From Diphasiastrum complanatum (Eukaryota > Streptophyta > Lycopodiopsida > Lycopodiales > Lycopodiaceae), in assembly GCA_029204225.1 (NCBI GenBank), contig CM055099.1:53518334-53582333 (forward strand): a stretch of 64,000 nt of DNA, written 5' to 3'. The stretch's first letter is position 1, and the number at the start of each line of letters is the position of its first letter. The position numbers and the translations under genes are program-made. The notes under the pieces were generated by a model, which was given only the letters and a program-made list of their open reading frames with translations, did no database searches and had not been told where the DNA came from. This document shows, one piece after another, positions 24,199-35,824 of the stretch.

Positions 24199-24279
24199 CA
24201 CATAGTCTTGAGATAGTGATAGAGTCACATAGTCTTGAGATAGTGATAGAGTCACATAGTCTTGAGATAGTGATAGAGT
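24199..24279 (+). repeat. 27-bp tandem repeat, three copies
   Basis: The unit CACATAGTCTTGAGATAGTG plus ATAGAGT is repeated at 24199, 24226 and 24253 without visible change. Shorter degenerate CACATAG units follow to about 24345. Confidence 0.95.
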
Positions 24280-25994
24280 GACGTAGTCCTATTGTCGTGT
24301 CACATAGCCTATTGTCAAGTCACATAGTTCTATTGAGATTGAGTCACACATATCGATACATGTTGAGTCTTCTTGTATAGTGATCGACTTTGTGATCCAG
24401 AAGGATACACATAGCAAGTTAGAATCAGCTCTACAAGTTGATGCTAATTGCCTTGCCTTCTGCTTTGGGTAGCATTTCCAGGTGGCGTTGCTCCAACTTT
24501 ACAGGTTGATGTTGCTCCAGATCTACAAGGTGTTGAGTGCCTTGCACCTATATGCCTTGATTCATAGATACCGTGTTCAATGGTCATTCTTGGTTTCATT
24601 GATACTAACACCACATACCTTGGTGGTTTTTCTACTATTTCTCTTGCGCATACTTCAAATATCCCTCCTAGTTTGGAGGTTGGTGCAATATCTTTTACAT
24701 TGGTCTCTATGTCTCATTCTCTTGATTCCGTTATGGCCGATGTTTCTACTAATTTCTCTGGGGTTCTTCATAGTTCCATGGTTGATGGTTCCCTCACTAT
24801 CGGTAATCAAGTGTATCCTCTTTAGCTTTACTCCATGGATCTCTGCTTGAGGTTTGTGTTTTGCATCATGATATCTCTATAGTTTCTTACATGATTTATG
24901 AGCCTACAGTTCTTACTGTTGTGCATTTTCCATCCGAGGATATTTGCCAGAATCTAGGGTATTCATTTGATGGGATCTTTCTAGATGAGTATACAGGTAT
25001 CCTTTAGTCTCCTTGTGTTTCTACATATAGGCTTGATGTAGTCAATGTCGATGGTATACACTTTTGGGCCTTATATGCACTAGAGGCTTTTCATGCTATT
25101 GATTCATTTTTACCTCTTGATATTTGTCATTCCTGGTTATAGCTTATATTTTGGATTTCATTTTCACCTATGGATATATGGCATTCCTAGTTATTATGTA
25201 TAGCCTAGCTTTCATTTGGAATTGTTGATTGGTGTAGTTTTTTCCATATTACTAATCGTCTATGGTTCGAATATCTTGGTTGGTTTCCATGATTATGCAT
25301 GTGACTCTAGATCTATTCCTTGGATTGTTGCTCATTGTCAGCCTTGGCATTTCTTGATAGCTTGGGTTATTGCCTTCATCCCAGCTTCATCCCAGCTACT
25401 TTTTCTTAGGATGATTTTCAAGTTTCATAGCATTTTTGGTTGCTCCATATCCAATTATACTAGTTCGGTAATTACTAGCAATTACCTACTACTGATTGTG
25501 CTTGTCACATTTTTCATGTTAGTCTACTTTGTTTGTCTCTTTTTACTGGTGAACCTTGTGATCCTTTGTTTCCTATTGATCCTGAACTTCTTACATTTTT
25601 ACTTCTTGTTATTTTACAAGTTCAATTCATTTTACATCATCGTCGCAATTACTCTTAAACATCTCACACTCTTGGATGCCTATGACATTTCAATTGTGCA
25701 AGAAAAAAAACACACTTTATAGCTAAACAACTCTAATAAATAAACACTCTAAAAATATGACTTGTATAACAGCCACTGAAAAAAAGTCACAATGTCTTTA
25801 GTTTTTAACATTCCACTTATCAACTAACTACCCATCAACAAAAAAAAATAACCTTGAAAAAAGTCTTGTTATAATATGGTCTATCTTAACATCCTCAGTC
25901 TCATCCTACTCATGAATAAATAGTCACCTGATAAAAGCACTTAATGAATGCTAGGTTTTGTAGGGTCGGTTTTGCCCCCTCCAAGGCTTTAGGC

Positions 25995-26015
25995 TTTAGG
26001 GTTTAGGGTTTAGGG
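25995..26015 (+). repeat. Interstitial telomere-like tract (TTTAGGG)3
   Basis: Three perfect TTTAGGG units, preceded by an imperfect TTTAGGC. This is the common plant telomere unit. The nearby sequence GAATGCTAGGTTTTGTAGGGT occurs twice (near 25948 and 26025). Confidence 0.85.
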
Positions 26016-26230
26016 TGAATTGATGAATGCTAGGTTTTGTAGGGTGAATTGATACTCGATTTTCCCCCCCTCCAAGGCTCAAAGGGACCCGACGGTTCTC
26101 AACCGTGGTTGGTTCTTACAAAAGAGCATAACCGCCGGTTCTACACATAAGCAAGTTCTTGAGAAATAGTGTACCCGCCGGTTAGTGGGGATCTCAGTTG
26201 GGCTTCATCCTTCCTCTTGAGATTGATACC

Positions 26231-27092
26231 TGATAAATTTTACAGTTTTTAGGACAATAATGATTGTACTTTACAATCATAGAGAGTTATTGGTTGCTTA
26301 ATCAATGAATCTATCAAGTTCTACACATTAGATCTTGATCTAGATTCACTACACTTGGATTTAAGCAAGAGCAATGGATCAACACATCATTTTTTAGTGA
26401 GAGCGGCTTCACACGTGTGGAGTACTGTCCACTGTACGGCTTGCACCTGAAACAACAAGTACAATGATACTAGATAGCAATCATGCATAAAAATCACAAG
26501 ACAAATGACTAGAAATCTCACAAAAGTGTAGAGTGCAAAAGTCTCATCAATTTTCTTAGCAAAATGATGATCCTTTTATGGATCAAGTACATCCATGAGT
26601 CTGGTACAGTCCAGCAGGCCTTCACACGTGTGAAGAGTGCCACATCACTCATATCTATCCATTTGATCCATCCTTGATCCTTATCCAATAGTTGACCTTC
26701 TAGAATATGACTAAAATCCAAAAAGCTAGTCTCCTAGAATATAGGAATATTCCCTACAAAATAGGATCTAAGGAAAATGGTCAACTCTTATCTTCTAGTA
26801 CTCTATACACACATGTGAACATCCACTTGCCATGTGGGAGCATTTACTCATGCACATGCAAGGAAAAGCTAATTTGTAGGTGACTAGTCAACTTGACTAA
26901 AAACTAGTCATTTCATGTTCACACTAACTAGAATGATACAAAATCAATTTAGATATATACAAACATGAAAAGTACATCCTTTCACACATGGGAACATGCT
27001 CCACACGTGTGAAATCATATCATCAACATATTCTAATGTTTGATCAATATTTACATGAACCAATGTCAAGTGAGAAGTGACAATTTTCAACA
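26231..27092 (-). repeat. 3' LTR of the complete copia
   Basis: 862 bp. On the minus strand it begins TGTTGAAAATTGTC. It contains TGTGGAGCATGTTCCCA (about 26986-27016) and CACACGTGTG palindromes near 26410, 26625 and 27003. Confidence 0.95.
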
Positions 27093-27105
27093 CTCCTCCT
27101 CACTT

Positions 27106-27510
27106 CTAACTTGGCAAATCTAGTGTACATCTATCTACAATTCCAAGAGCATATCTTAACTTAAAAAATGGATCTTTGGACAATGGTTTGGTTAAGATAT
27201 CAGCTATGCATTCGGATGATGGTACATGATGTAGTTGCACTTCCTTGGATTGTACCTTCTCCCTCACAAAGTGGTGAGCTATCTCAATATGCTTTGTTCT
27301 AGCATGGAAGATAGGATTTGAAGCAATTTGTTGAGAAGCTTGATTGTCACAAAATATGTAAGGGATCTCCTCGGCCTCTAGCACATGTAGTTCCATCAAG
27401 AGTCTTCTTAGCCATAAGAGCTCTTTGGTTGTTGAAGTCAATGCCTTGTACTCGGCTTCACAAGAAGATAGTGAGATTGTATCTTGCTTTTTGGAAAGCC
27501 AAGATATCAA
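27106..27510 (-). pseudogene. Copia RNase H domain, 5' part deleted
   Basis: 134 codons cover ISWLSKKQDTISLSSCEAEYKAL (with the catalytic Glu), CDNQAS (Asp), HIEIAHHF and the ending LTKPL. The first catalytic Asp (usually in a TDSDWAG motif) and about 35-40 residues are missing between RYVSSTR of the upstream pol frame and ISWLSKK. The two frames overlap by one codon out of phase, so a deletion of roughly 110 bp both shifted the frame and removed the active-site residue. RNase H from this copy would be inactive. Confidence 0.9.
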
Positions 27511-29714
27511 AATCTAGTACTAGAAACATATCTAAGTACTCTCTTGGCACTTTTCCAATGATGAATTAAAGGAGCTTGCATACTTTGACTCAACTTGCTT
27601 ACACAAAAACTTAAGTCAGGTCTAGTGATGGTTAAATAGATTAGAGAGCCTATAAGCTTCCTAAAGAGAGTGATGTCCTCAAAGGATGCTTCATCACCTT
27701 CATTAGTTGCTTTCACAACATGCTCCATAGGGGTGTCAATCCCCTTACAATCTTTCATACCAAATCTTTCAAGAATGGAAGTAGCATACTTAGATTGACT
27801 TATGAAAGTACAATTGCTACTTCTAGACACTTCTATCCCAAGTATAAACTTTAGGAAGCCTAGATCTACCATCTTGAACTCACTAGATAAGTCAACTTTT
27901 ACTTTGCCTATGCCATCATCATCATTTCCTGTCATAATGATGTCATCAACATAAAGAACCAAAATGATGATCTTTCCTTCATTACATTTGAAATATAAAG
28001 AAGGTTCATAAGCACTTAGTACAAAGCCAAGGGAATAGAGAAAATCATGCAACCTAGAGTACCAAGCTCTAGGTGCTTGCTTCAAGCCATATAGGCTCTT
28101 CCTTAAGTAGCACACCTTTTGCTCCTCACCAATCTTGATGAAGACCTCGGGTTGCATCATGTAGATTTCCTCTTCTAAGAAGCCATTCAAGAAGGCATTT
28201 GTCACATCCATTTGGTAGAGATCCCATTTGAACAAAGTAGCAATGCAAATGATTAATCTAATAGTTACAAGCTTAGCTACAGGTGCAAATGTTTCTTCAT
28301 AATCCAATCCTTTTATTTGAAGAAATCCCTTAGCAACAAGCCTAGCTTTGTATTTACTAATAGATCCATCTTGATTGTACTTAATTCTATAAATCCACTT
28401 ACATGCAAGTGGTTTCTTTCCTCTTGGAAGATTTACAAGATTCCAAGTATGATTTTCTTCTAATGCATCATACTCTACTTGCATTGCATCTCTCCAAACT
28501 TTAGATTTACATGCTTCTTCAAAAGATGATGGTTCTTCAATCAATGTAGCTAAAAAAGAGTAAGAGGTAGAAGATGTAGAGCCTTCCTTTTGCTTTCCCT
28601 TGTCCACATAGGTAAGCCTTGAGGGCTCGGCCTTGCTCCTTGATGATCTTCTTGGCCCCTTTTGACTTGGATCCAAATCTCCATCCTCGGGTTTGTCATG
28701 ATCCTCCTCGGGTTTGTCAAGATCCTCCTCGGATTTGTCAAGATCTTCAATGCACAATGGGTTAGATCCATTTGACAAGCTCTTAGCAAATTGTGACTCA
28801 TCAAAAAGTACATCCTTGCTTACCTTTACTTTCTTGGATGTAGGATCATATATCCTATATCCCTTGCTATTTTCTCCATAGCCAACAAAGATTCCTTTGA
28901 AGGAGGTAGCATCTTCTTTCCTTCTAGTCTCCAAAGGAATGTGTACATAACAAGTACATCCAAAGATCTTAAAATATTTTACATTGGGTTTCTTATCAAA
29001 CAAGGCTTGATAAGGTGAGATCCCATCTATAGCACTACTAGGAAGTCTATTACACAAATAATTAGCACATGTTATGGCTTCTCCCCAAAATGAGATGGGA
29101 AGTGATGCATCAAGCCTCAAGGACTTTGCACACTCACATAGACTCCTATTTTTCCTCTCGGCCACCCCATTTTGTTGAGGGGTGTAGGAACAAGTGTATT
29201 GTAACTTAATACCATTGATCTCACAAAAGTCTTTCATTTTATTGGAGGTGTACTCTCCTCCATTATCACTTCTTAGTGCTTTGATAGAAGTACTAAGTTG
29301 TTTCTCTACTAGAGACTTGAACTTAATGAAAGCTTCATAAACAAGATTTTTCTTTGATAGTAACTCAATCCATGTGAATCTAGTACAATCATCTATAAAA
29401 GTTACATACATCAAGGCACCTCCATTACTTGCATGTGAAAAACTATGTACATCAGAATGTATGAGATCCAAGGGAGAGAGAGATCTTGATGAAGATTTCT
29501 TGTAAGAAGATTTGTGTGACTTTGCAAGGCCACATGCCTCACACATTTTTCCACACTTCTTGAAAGCTCTTGGTAGGCCGAGAGCTAGTTCCTTGCTTGC
29601 CATTGACTCCATAGATTGAAGATTAGGATGGCCTAATCTCTTATGCCAAAGCTCCACTTGAGTTAGCTCCTCCCTAGCCAAGTTCACACTTTCACTTGCA
29701 ACATTAGCATCCAA
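27507..29714 (-). CDS. Copia integrase and reverse transcriptase
   Basis: 735 codons. In order: GAG-pre-integrase zinc region (WHKRLGHPN near residue 24, CEACGLAKSHK), integrase core (HSDVHSF near 86, RSDNGGEY near 149, RKNRSLCE near 186), the acidic and Ser/Arg-rich linker with three near-repeats of DLDKPEED, then reverse transcriptase from about 430 with YVDDII near 587. It ends at RYVSSTRF because of the RNase H deletion. There is no own start context: the frame should be entered from the gag-protease frame, from which it is offset by one base just downstream of the protease. Apart from the ends the pol domains look intact. Confidence 0.92.
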   Translation of the reverse strand: MDANVASESVNLAREELTQVELWHKRLGHPNLQSMESMASKELALGLPRAFKKCGKMCEACGLAKSHKSSYKKSSSRSLSPLDLIHSDVHSFSHASNGGALMYVTFIDDCTRFTWIELLSKKNLVYEAFIKFKSLVEKQLSTSIKALRSDNGGEYTSNKMKDFCEINGIKLQYTCSYTPQQNGVAERKNRSLCECAKSLRLDASLPISFWGEAITCANYLCNRLPSSAIDGISPYQALFDKKPNVKYFKIFGCTCYVHIPLETRRKEDATSFKGIFVGYGENSKGYRIYDPTSKKVKVSKDVLFDESQFAKSLSNGSNPLCIEDLDKSEEDLDKPEEDHDKPEDGDLDPSQKGPRRSSRSKAEPSRLTYVDKGKQKEGSTSSTSYSFLATLIEEPSSFEEACKSKVWRDAMQVEYDALEENHTWNLVNLPRGKKPLACKWIYRIKYNQDGSISKYKARLVAKGFLQIKGLDYEETFAPVAKLVTIRLIICIATLFKWDLYQMDVTNAFLNGFLEEEIYMMQPEVFIKIGEEQKVCYLRKSLYGLKQAPRAWYSRLHDFLYSLGFVLSAYEPSLYFKCNEGKIIILVLYVDDIIMTGNDDDGIGKVKVDLSSEFKMVDLGFLKFILGIEVSRSSNCTFISQSKYATSILERFGMKDCKGIDTPMEHVVKATNEGDEASFEDITLFRKLIGSLIYLTITRPDLSFCVSKLSQSMQAPLIHHWKSAKRVLRYVSSTRF

Positions 29715-29746
29715 CTTGAAAAGTCTACCTTGCTTAATGCCACTAG

Positions 29747-30964
29747 CTATGCACTATCATTTTTCAAGATGGAACAAACTCCATTCTTGAAATGTACATC
29801 TAGTCCATTGTCCATTAATTGTCCTACACTAAGCAAGTTTCTTGAAATGGTAGGAACATACAAAACATTATCTAGATCTATCCTTTTAGATGTGCCTAAA
29901 CAAAGAGGTATAGATCCTATGCCATCTATCTTGCATGCTTGATCACTAGCAGTGTATATTGACTTCTTAGAGTCATTACAAGATAGAAGAGTAGAAAAAT
30001 AATGCTTGTTAAAGGACATGTGGGAACTAGCCCCACTATCTATCCACCATGTGTCTTGACTTGAAGTTGGTGTAGATGCAACCATTAAGGATGTGTTGAA
30101 TCCATCCTCATATTCTTCCTCTTGAGCAATGTTCCCTTGATCTCCTTTGGCTTGTTGATTCTTCTTCAAGTAGCATTCTGAGGCAAAGTGTCCTTTCTTT
30201 CCACAAAAGAAACACTTTAGTTTTGCCTTGTTCTTCACTTTGCCTTTGGAGGTAGATCCTCCATTCTTCATCTCGGCCTCCTTGCCTTGATTTTTCTTGA
30301 ATGGATTTTGCTTTTTCTTGCCTTTAGATGTAAAGTTAGCTTTCTCCTCTCCTCCATTAAGTGACATGCTATCCATTCTTGTCTTGAGGTGTAGAAGCCT
30401 ACTCTCCTCGGCCACAAGAACATTGTGCAACTTTTCAATGGATGGAAGAGAGTCTTGAATGGCAAATGATTGGACTAAGTTGGTAAACTCATCACTTAGA
30501 CCATTCAAAATGATTTGTACTAGTTCTTGATCTTGGATCTTCTCTCCTATTGCACTTAACTCCTTGTTAAGAGATTTGATCCTAAGAACATACTCTTGTC
30601 CACTCTCTCCACTTCCTTTCATGCTTTGGAAAACTTGATTTCTTAGCATGAGGATTCTTGAAGTATTGTTGGATTCATAAATGCTCTTTAATGAATCCCA
30701 AGCCTCTTTGGATGAGGTACAAGAAGACACCTCTTTCAAGAGGTCATTGCATACATTTAACTTTATGCAATGTAGAGCTAATCTTGCTCTCTTCTTGTAT
30801 TTGGCTTGTTCTTGGGGAGTTTGAGGCTCTTCCTCTACTCCTTGAACTATGTCATATAGATCATGGATCACTAGGAGTGATTCCATTCTCACTTTCCAAA
30901 TGGAATAATTTGTGGAAGTGAGTCTCTCACTTGGTTCCATCAAATATCCACCCATGGATGACAT
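29747..30964 (-). CDS. Copia Gag and protease
   Basis: 405 codons starting MSSMGGYLMEPSERLTSTNY. Capsid-type Gag covers about residues 1-200 (KVRMESLL, KEAWDSLKSIYES). A Lys-rich stretch follows, then a CCHC knuckle CFFCGKKGHFASEC (about 250-263) and a protease with WWIDSGASSHMS (about 306-317) and a later ILDxG-like region. It ends at NDSA with a TAG that follows a one-base shift relative to the pol frame. In related copies one would expect an uninterrupted polyprotein, so this is more likely a mutation than programmed frameshifting. The start codon lies about 600 bp inside the PBS. Confidence 0.92.
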   Translation of the reverse strand: MSSMGGYLMEPSERLTSTNYSIWKVRMESLLVIHDLYDIVQGVEEEPQTPQEQAKYKKRARLALHCIKLNVCNDLLKEVSSCTSSKEAWDSLKSIYESNNTSRILMLRNQVFQSMKGSGESGQEYVLRIKSLNKELSAIGEKIQDQELVQIILNGLSDEFTNLVQSFAIQDSLPSIEKLHNVLVAEESRLLHLKTRMDSMSLNGGEEKANFTSKGKKKQNPFKKNQGKEAEMKNGGSTSKGKVKNKAKLKCFFCGKKGHFASECYLKKNQQAKGDQGNIAQEEEYEDGFNTSLMVASTPTSSQDTWWIDSGASSHMSFNKHYFSTLLSCNDSKKSIYTASDQACKIDGIGSIPLCLGTSKRIDLDNVLYVPTISRNLLSVGQLMDNGLDVHFKNGVCSILKNDSA

Positions 30965-31547
30965 TTTAGAATGAATGCTCTTTTAAAAATCACAAAGATT
31001 TTTGAATTTTAAAAGATCTATGAAGTGGCCTAAAGCTTACTAGAATGCCTATAGGCTTGTCTCTATCAAACTAACACACAAGCTTGAATGATACTCAAAG
31101 ATCTTACCAAAAATTTCTAGCTTTCACTCTCACAAAAAAAATTGCTTTACACTTTTCTTAGAGATTTCACTTCAACTAAGGATCTGAACAAATCAGCCTC
31201 TTAGATCTGATCTTAGACTCTAAAAAGAAATGCTTCAATGATCCAAAACACTATTTGGTCATAGGCATTAGTTAGAATGAATCTAGATCAATACTATGCT
31301 TCAAAAAGCACCAAAAATGAACTAGTATTGTGATTTTGGGACCAAAACACACAAAGTAACTTGAATTGAAAGTTGCTGTACGGTTTCACACGTGTTAAAA
31401 TTACATACACAGCCTCCAAGTCGTTTTGATCCAAATGATTACAAGCTATCACTCTAGAAGAACTCGCCCTCACTAGTATTGGCCAAAAAACAAATTTTGC
31501 CAATGATCTTTACAAGATTTATGATTCAATGATCACTCTCTTACTTA
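30965..31547 (-). other. Leader of the complete copia
   Basis: About 580 bp between PBS and gag start. No gene. It contains a CACACGTGTT box near 31387. Confidence 0.7.
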
Positions 31548-31559
31548 GCTCTGATACCA
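31548..31559 (-). promoter_or_regulatory. Primer binding site of the complete copia
   Basis: On the minus strand this reads TGGTATCAGAGC, the full consensus complement of the tRNA-iMet 3' end. It directly abuts the LTR. Confidence 0.92.
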
Positions 31560-32421
31560 TGATAAATTTTACAGTTTTTAGGACAATAATGATTGTACTT
31601 TACAATCATAGAGAGTTATTGGTTGCTTAATCAATGAATCTATCAAGTTCTACACATTAGATCTTGATCTAGATTCACTACACTTGGATTTAAGCAAGAG
31701 CAATGGATCAACACATCATTTTTTAGTGAGAGCGGCTTCACACGTGTGGAGTACTGTCCACTGTACGGCCTGCACCTGAAACAACAAGTACAATGATACT
31801 AGATAGCAATCATGCATAAAAATCACAAGACAAATGACTAGAAATCTCACAAAAGTGTAGAGTGCAAAAGTCTCATCAATTTTCTTAGCAAAATGATGAT
31901 CCTTTTATGGATCAAGTACATCCATGAGTCTGGTACAGTCCAGCAGGCCTTCACACGTGTGAAGAGTGCCACATCACTCATATCTATCCATTTGATCCAT
32001 CCTTGATCCTTATCCAATAGTTGACCTTCTAGAATATGACTAAAATCCAAAAAGCTAGTCTCCTAGAATATAGGAATATTCCCTACAAAATAGGATCTAA
32101 GGAAAATGGTCAACTCTTATCTTCTAGTACTCTATACACACATGTGAACATCCACTTGCCATGTGGGAGCATTTACTCATGCACATGCAAGGAAAAGCTA
32201 ATTTGTAGGTGACTAGTCAACTTGACTAAAAACTAGTCATTTCATGTTCACACTAACTAGAATGATACAAAATCAATTTAGATATATACAAACATGAAAA
32301 GTACATCCTTTCACACATGGGAACATGCTCCACACGTGTGAAATCATATCATCAACATATTCTAATGTTTGATCAATATTTACATGAACCAATGTCAAGT
32401 GAGAAGTGACAATTTTCAACA
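31560..32421 (-). repeat. 5' LTR of the complete copia
   Basis: 862 bp and identical to 26231-27092 except for one visible base. It would hold the promoter. Confidence 0.95.
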
Positions 32422-32721
32422 ATACCATCTTGCTGGGTGACACCTTGCTTACTCGTCGCTCTGATCTCACCTTTTGGCATGTTTGTAGGTTAGCGATTTC
32501 ATGAAAAATATGGACTGCCTAGAAACTGTAGGTTTTTGAGGGCTTAGCCCCATTTGTTAAGGTTTCTGTATGTTTTGGTTTTGCACACTAGTTACTCTCT
32601 TATGAAACTGCCTCACTACGTAGAGTGCTATGTTGTATAGTTTGCCTTTTTGGGGAATGTACTGAATGGGCATAGAGTATCTTTATGGCCTACAAAAAAA
32701 ACAAAAATATTTTAAGATGGG

Positions 32722-32872
<151 letters not shown>

Positions 32873-35277
32873 GCATGATGCAGCTCTAAGCTATATAACT
32901 TTACCATGTCAGTGTGTTTATGACCTTGATAAATGGATTTATTAGGTACCATACATGTATATGGTTTTTTTTTTGACAAAGTTCAGAATTCAAATGTATA
33001 CTTTCCCTCAAATTTTCACTCCATCAAAACTCTATATAAGAGATACATCACTACCAAAACCCTCACTTTGCCTCTCTTTTCTTCTCCTCCTGAGTCTCCT
33101 TCTTCCTTATGTTGGCTCACTCTCGATGATGCCCATCTAGGGCTCTCAGATCGTCACAAGCACAAGGATTGGTATGCCTTTGTATCTAATGCTTCTCAGT
33201 TTTGATAGCATAAACAAGAATTGCTTTTACTTGCTTTGCTAAATGAATAAACTATGGCAGAAGGAGGGGGCTGGATCACGATTTAGCACCCTCTGAGAAA
33301 ACCATACATATTATGCATGTCTTCCACTTTGATCAGAGGTAGAACTATGCTGAAAATCGTGATGGTAAGCCCTCATAACAATGTCGTATGGAGGTTTCCA
33401 TCGTTTCACATAAGATATATGGCAACACACATTGAAACCACATGCTCATAGCACGCTGGCAGCGCACTACAATCGCATTCAAGCTCATACACATTATGTG
33501 GCTTGTTTAGTATACTTTGTATGGCAAGTATATGATGAAACTACACGCTGGAAATGCGCTAACAACATAGTGTTGCTTCATGCAACCCTCTACATATGTG
33601 AGTTAATTGATACGTTTAATTAAGCATGAACTAACTCGTTGGGACAACGATTACCTCACCGTCACATTGTGTGTTTGATTGAACCTCTGTTCACATATAT
33701 GTGCGGCCCTTTTAACACTGAGAGGGCAGTGATGGCCACACTTTTATTTGAAGTATTGTATGCCTCTTCAACGATAATGCGGATGCATAGCTGGCCGCTA
33801 GCATGATACTTTTTGTTGTATGGTATGATGGTCACCACAAGAGGTATGAATTATGATAAATGTTATGCAAATGGTGAGCAAATGCAATATGACTCTTATT
33901 GTAAACAGATCTTCCTACTACAAGGTTGCATCTCGATTCCGTTATTGGACTTGGAGTACGCTCTTATATAGGTATGCATTCCGAAGAACATCTTCGTGAA
34001 GTTTATATATATGTTTCTGTCAGTCCCTTTTTACTAAAAGTAGAGAATTCATTTCGTAATGAGAATACAATACATTTAACAATGTTTTTTCATGCTATTA
34101 TTGTTGTGGCTAAAACTAGACTCGAAAAACTTATATTATCAGTCGCGGAAGAAAATATCATTCGTAAACAAATATGGCTTCCTCACAAGACCCTCACGCG
34201 ACATCTATTCAGGCTAGTATTGTGAAACTTTGCCTCGTGTGTTGGTTTACGAAAAAGGTAATGGAGTATTCACATGTAGGATTGGTTATGACAAATGGTA
34301 ATGGCTTAACTTATAACAATATAGCCTAAACTCTCATATTTTTACCTCTCAGTTAGCAATGATAAACACACATATATAAGCTCGGACTACACAGATTATG
34401 ACTGGATTTCTTTTGCAATAAGAGAATTGTAAGAATAATAATACAAGTATTGATAACCTATGTGCCCTTAAGGTACATAAATTTGTACAAGGGATTGTCA
34501 CATTTGTAAAGATTAGTACGGTACAGATCTACCCTAATCCTATTACAAATGGCAGGTTAGAATACTTGGCTAAAATGCATACTAGTAATAATATAACAAA
34601 CAAAATCAAAATTTTAAAATCTTATGAAACTGGACGACAACTAGCGTATCTTGGAAAGCATGGATATGCTCAAGAGTTTCGAAAATAGTACTGTGCCTAT
34701 TATGGGTTCAGATATTGGTATGGCATGGATTTGTCCCATATCTGAGTGTCGTTCCATGCTATCTCTCGTTTGCAAATCGCAACCTATAGAATGCAGTTGT
34801 TTTTCAAATACATATGATTTTGCTTTGTAAATTGATACGGACTAGTACCATAAAGCTGATCAGAATGGCGGAATGCCCTGATACGGTAATAATATGGGAA
34901 AGCCTATCACAAGTAATTATGCATTATATAGAAAAGATTGGACTACAGTTTGTCATCAAATATTTTAAGTTGTTACGCTGCTAAACTTATTTTGGACATG
35001 GATAACATCTGACATTCAGCGTTGACACCTATCTTCCTCGTTGTGCTAACTTGTGCAGTTTTGCGTGGTGGGATGGTGGTAGGTACCAGCTGGATGTCTT
35101 GAAATTTATTTTGCTATATGGTGCTTTCTTTCTTTGAAGTACTATATGCTTTCAGCTATGTTATACTTTGTTGGGGTTATGAATAAAGGTTTTAAAAGGT
35201 TTGGCCTTGCTTTTTGCAAGAGGAGCTATGTTTTGTTAATCTCTCTCAATCAACTATATTAAACGAGCACAAACTCC

Positions 35278-35374
35278 AAATTTATAGCATAAAAAGTCAA
35301 TGTAACAAAGTAGCAAACTGTCTCAAACGAAATTTAGAGCATAAAAAGTAAATGTAACAAAGTAGCAAATTGTG
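35278..35374 (+). repeat. Two-copy tandem duplication, 52-bp unit
   Basis: AAATTTATAGCATAAAAAGT at 35278 recurs with few changes at 35330, including the following AATGTAACAAAGTAGCAAA. Confidence 0.85.
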
Positions 35375-35782
35375 TAATTGTCTTAAAACTTAAGCAATGG
35401 TTGGTGGTTGGACATAGATAGCCAAATGGCTGTCTTGCTTGAAATCCAGCTTAATAAATGGTCCAAAACTCTCCCCCAACCTGTAAAGACTACTTCAATC
35501 CTAATGTTGGTGGGTCTATATTGAAGCAAACATCTCCACAACAAAAAACAGGCCATTTCTCAACACTAAAAGAACTCACATGAGCTTGCATGACAAACAG
35601 GAAGATGGTGTAGTCCAAAGTTTAAATTGGCATGTACGCACCAGCTTAAAATGCAAGAATGATCAAGTGAAAACGGATTACCATCATTTGTATAGAGGCG
35701 GCTGTCTTAATCCACTAGTTGTATAAGGTTAACATCTAAACAAAATTTTACTCAATTGTTGTCGATTCATAAAAGGCACTAA

Positions 35783-35785
<3 letters not shown>

Positions 35786-35821
<36 letters not shown>
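35786..35821 (+). repeat. (CT)n microsatellite, 36 bp
   Basis: Pure CT run ending at CAGCTAGG. Confidence 0.95.

Positions 35822-35824
<3 letters not shown>

Larger units (their letters stand above)
24098..26225 (+). other. Unassigned region between elements
   Basis: No gene is supported. Open frames at 24482-24850, 24580-24825 and 25216-25722 overlap in different frames. Their products are rich in Leu, Ile and Phe, a result of T-rich DNA, and I recognise no domain. A 27-bp tandem repeat and a short telomere-like tract lie within it. Confidence 0.4.
26231..32421 (-). mobile_element. Complete Ty1/copia element, minus strand
   Basis: Two 862-bp LTRs (26231-27092 and 31560-32421) in direct orientation with TG...CA ends, and target duplication ATACC (26226-26230 and 32422-32426). 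The PBS TGGTATCAGAGC (31548-31559) and a polypurine tract GTGAGGAGGAGT (27093-27104) fix the minus orientation. By eye the LTRs differ at one base (T at about 26438 against C at about 31767), so insertion was recent. It has gag-protease and pol frames, but a one-base shift after the protease and a deletion in RNase H make this copy defective. Confidence 0.95.

Noticed and set aside
25216-25722. 168-codon hydrophobic frame that could be a membrane protein
   Set aside because: The composition follows from T-rich DNA, there is no homologue I recognise, and no promoter or splice context.
28550-28813. Minus-strand frame with TNPRRI repeats
   Set aside because: It is an alternative frame of the copia linker that encodes the DLDKPEED near-repeats.
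33112-33150. Possible C/D-box snoRNA (GATGATG ... near-complement)
   Set aside because: Box C and box D consensus and terminal stem are not convincing.
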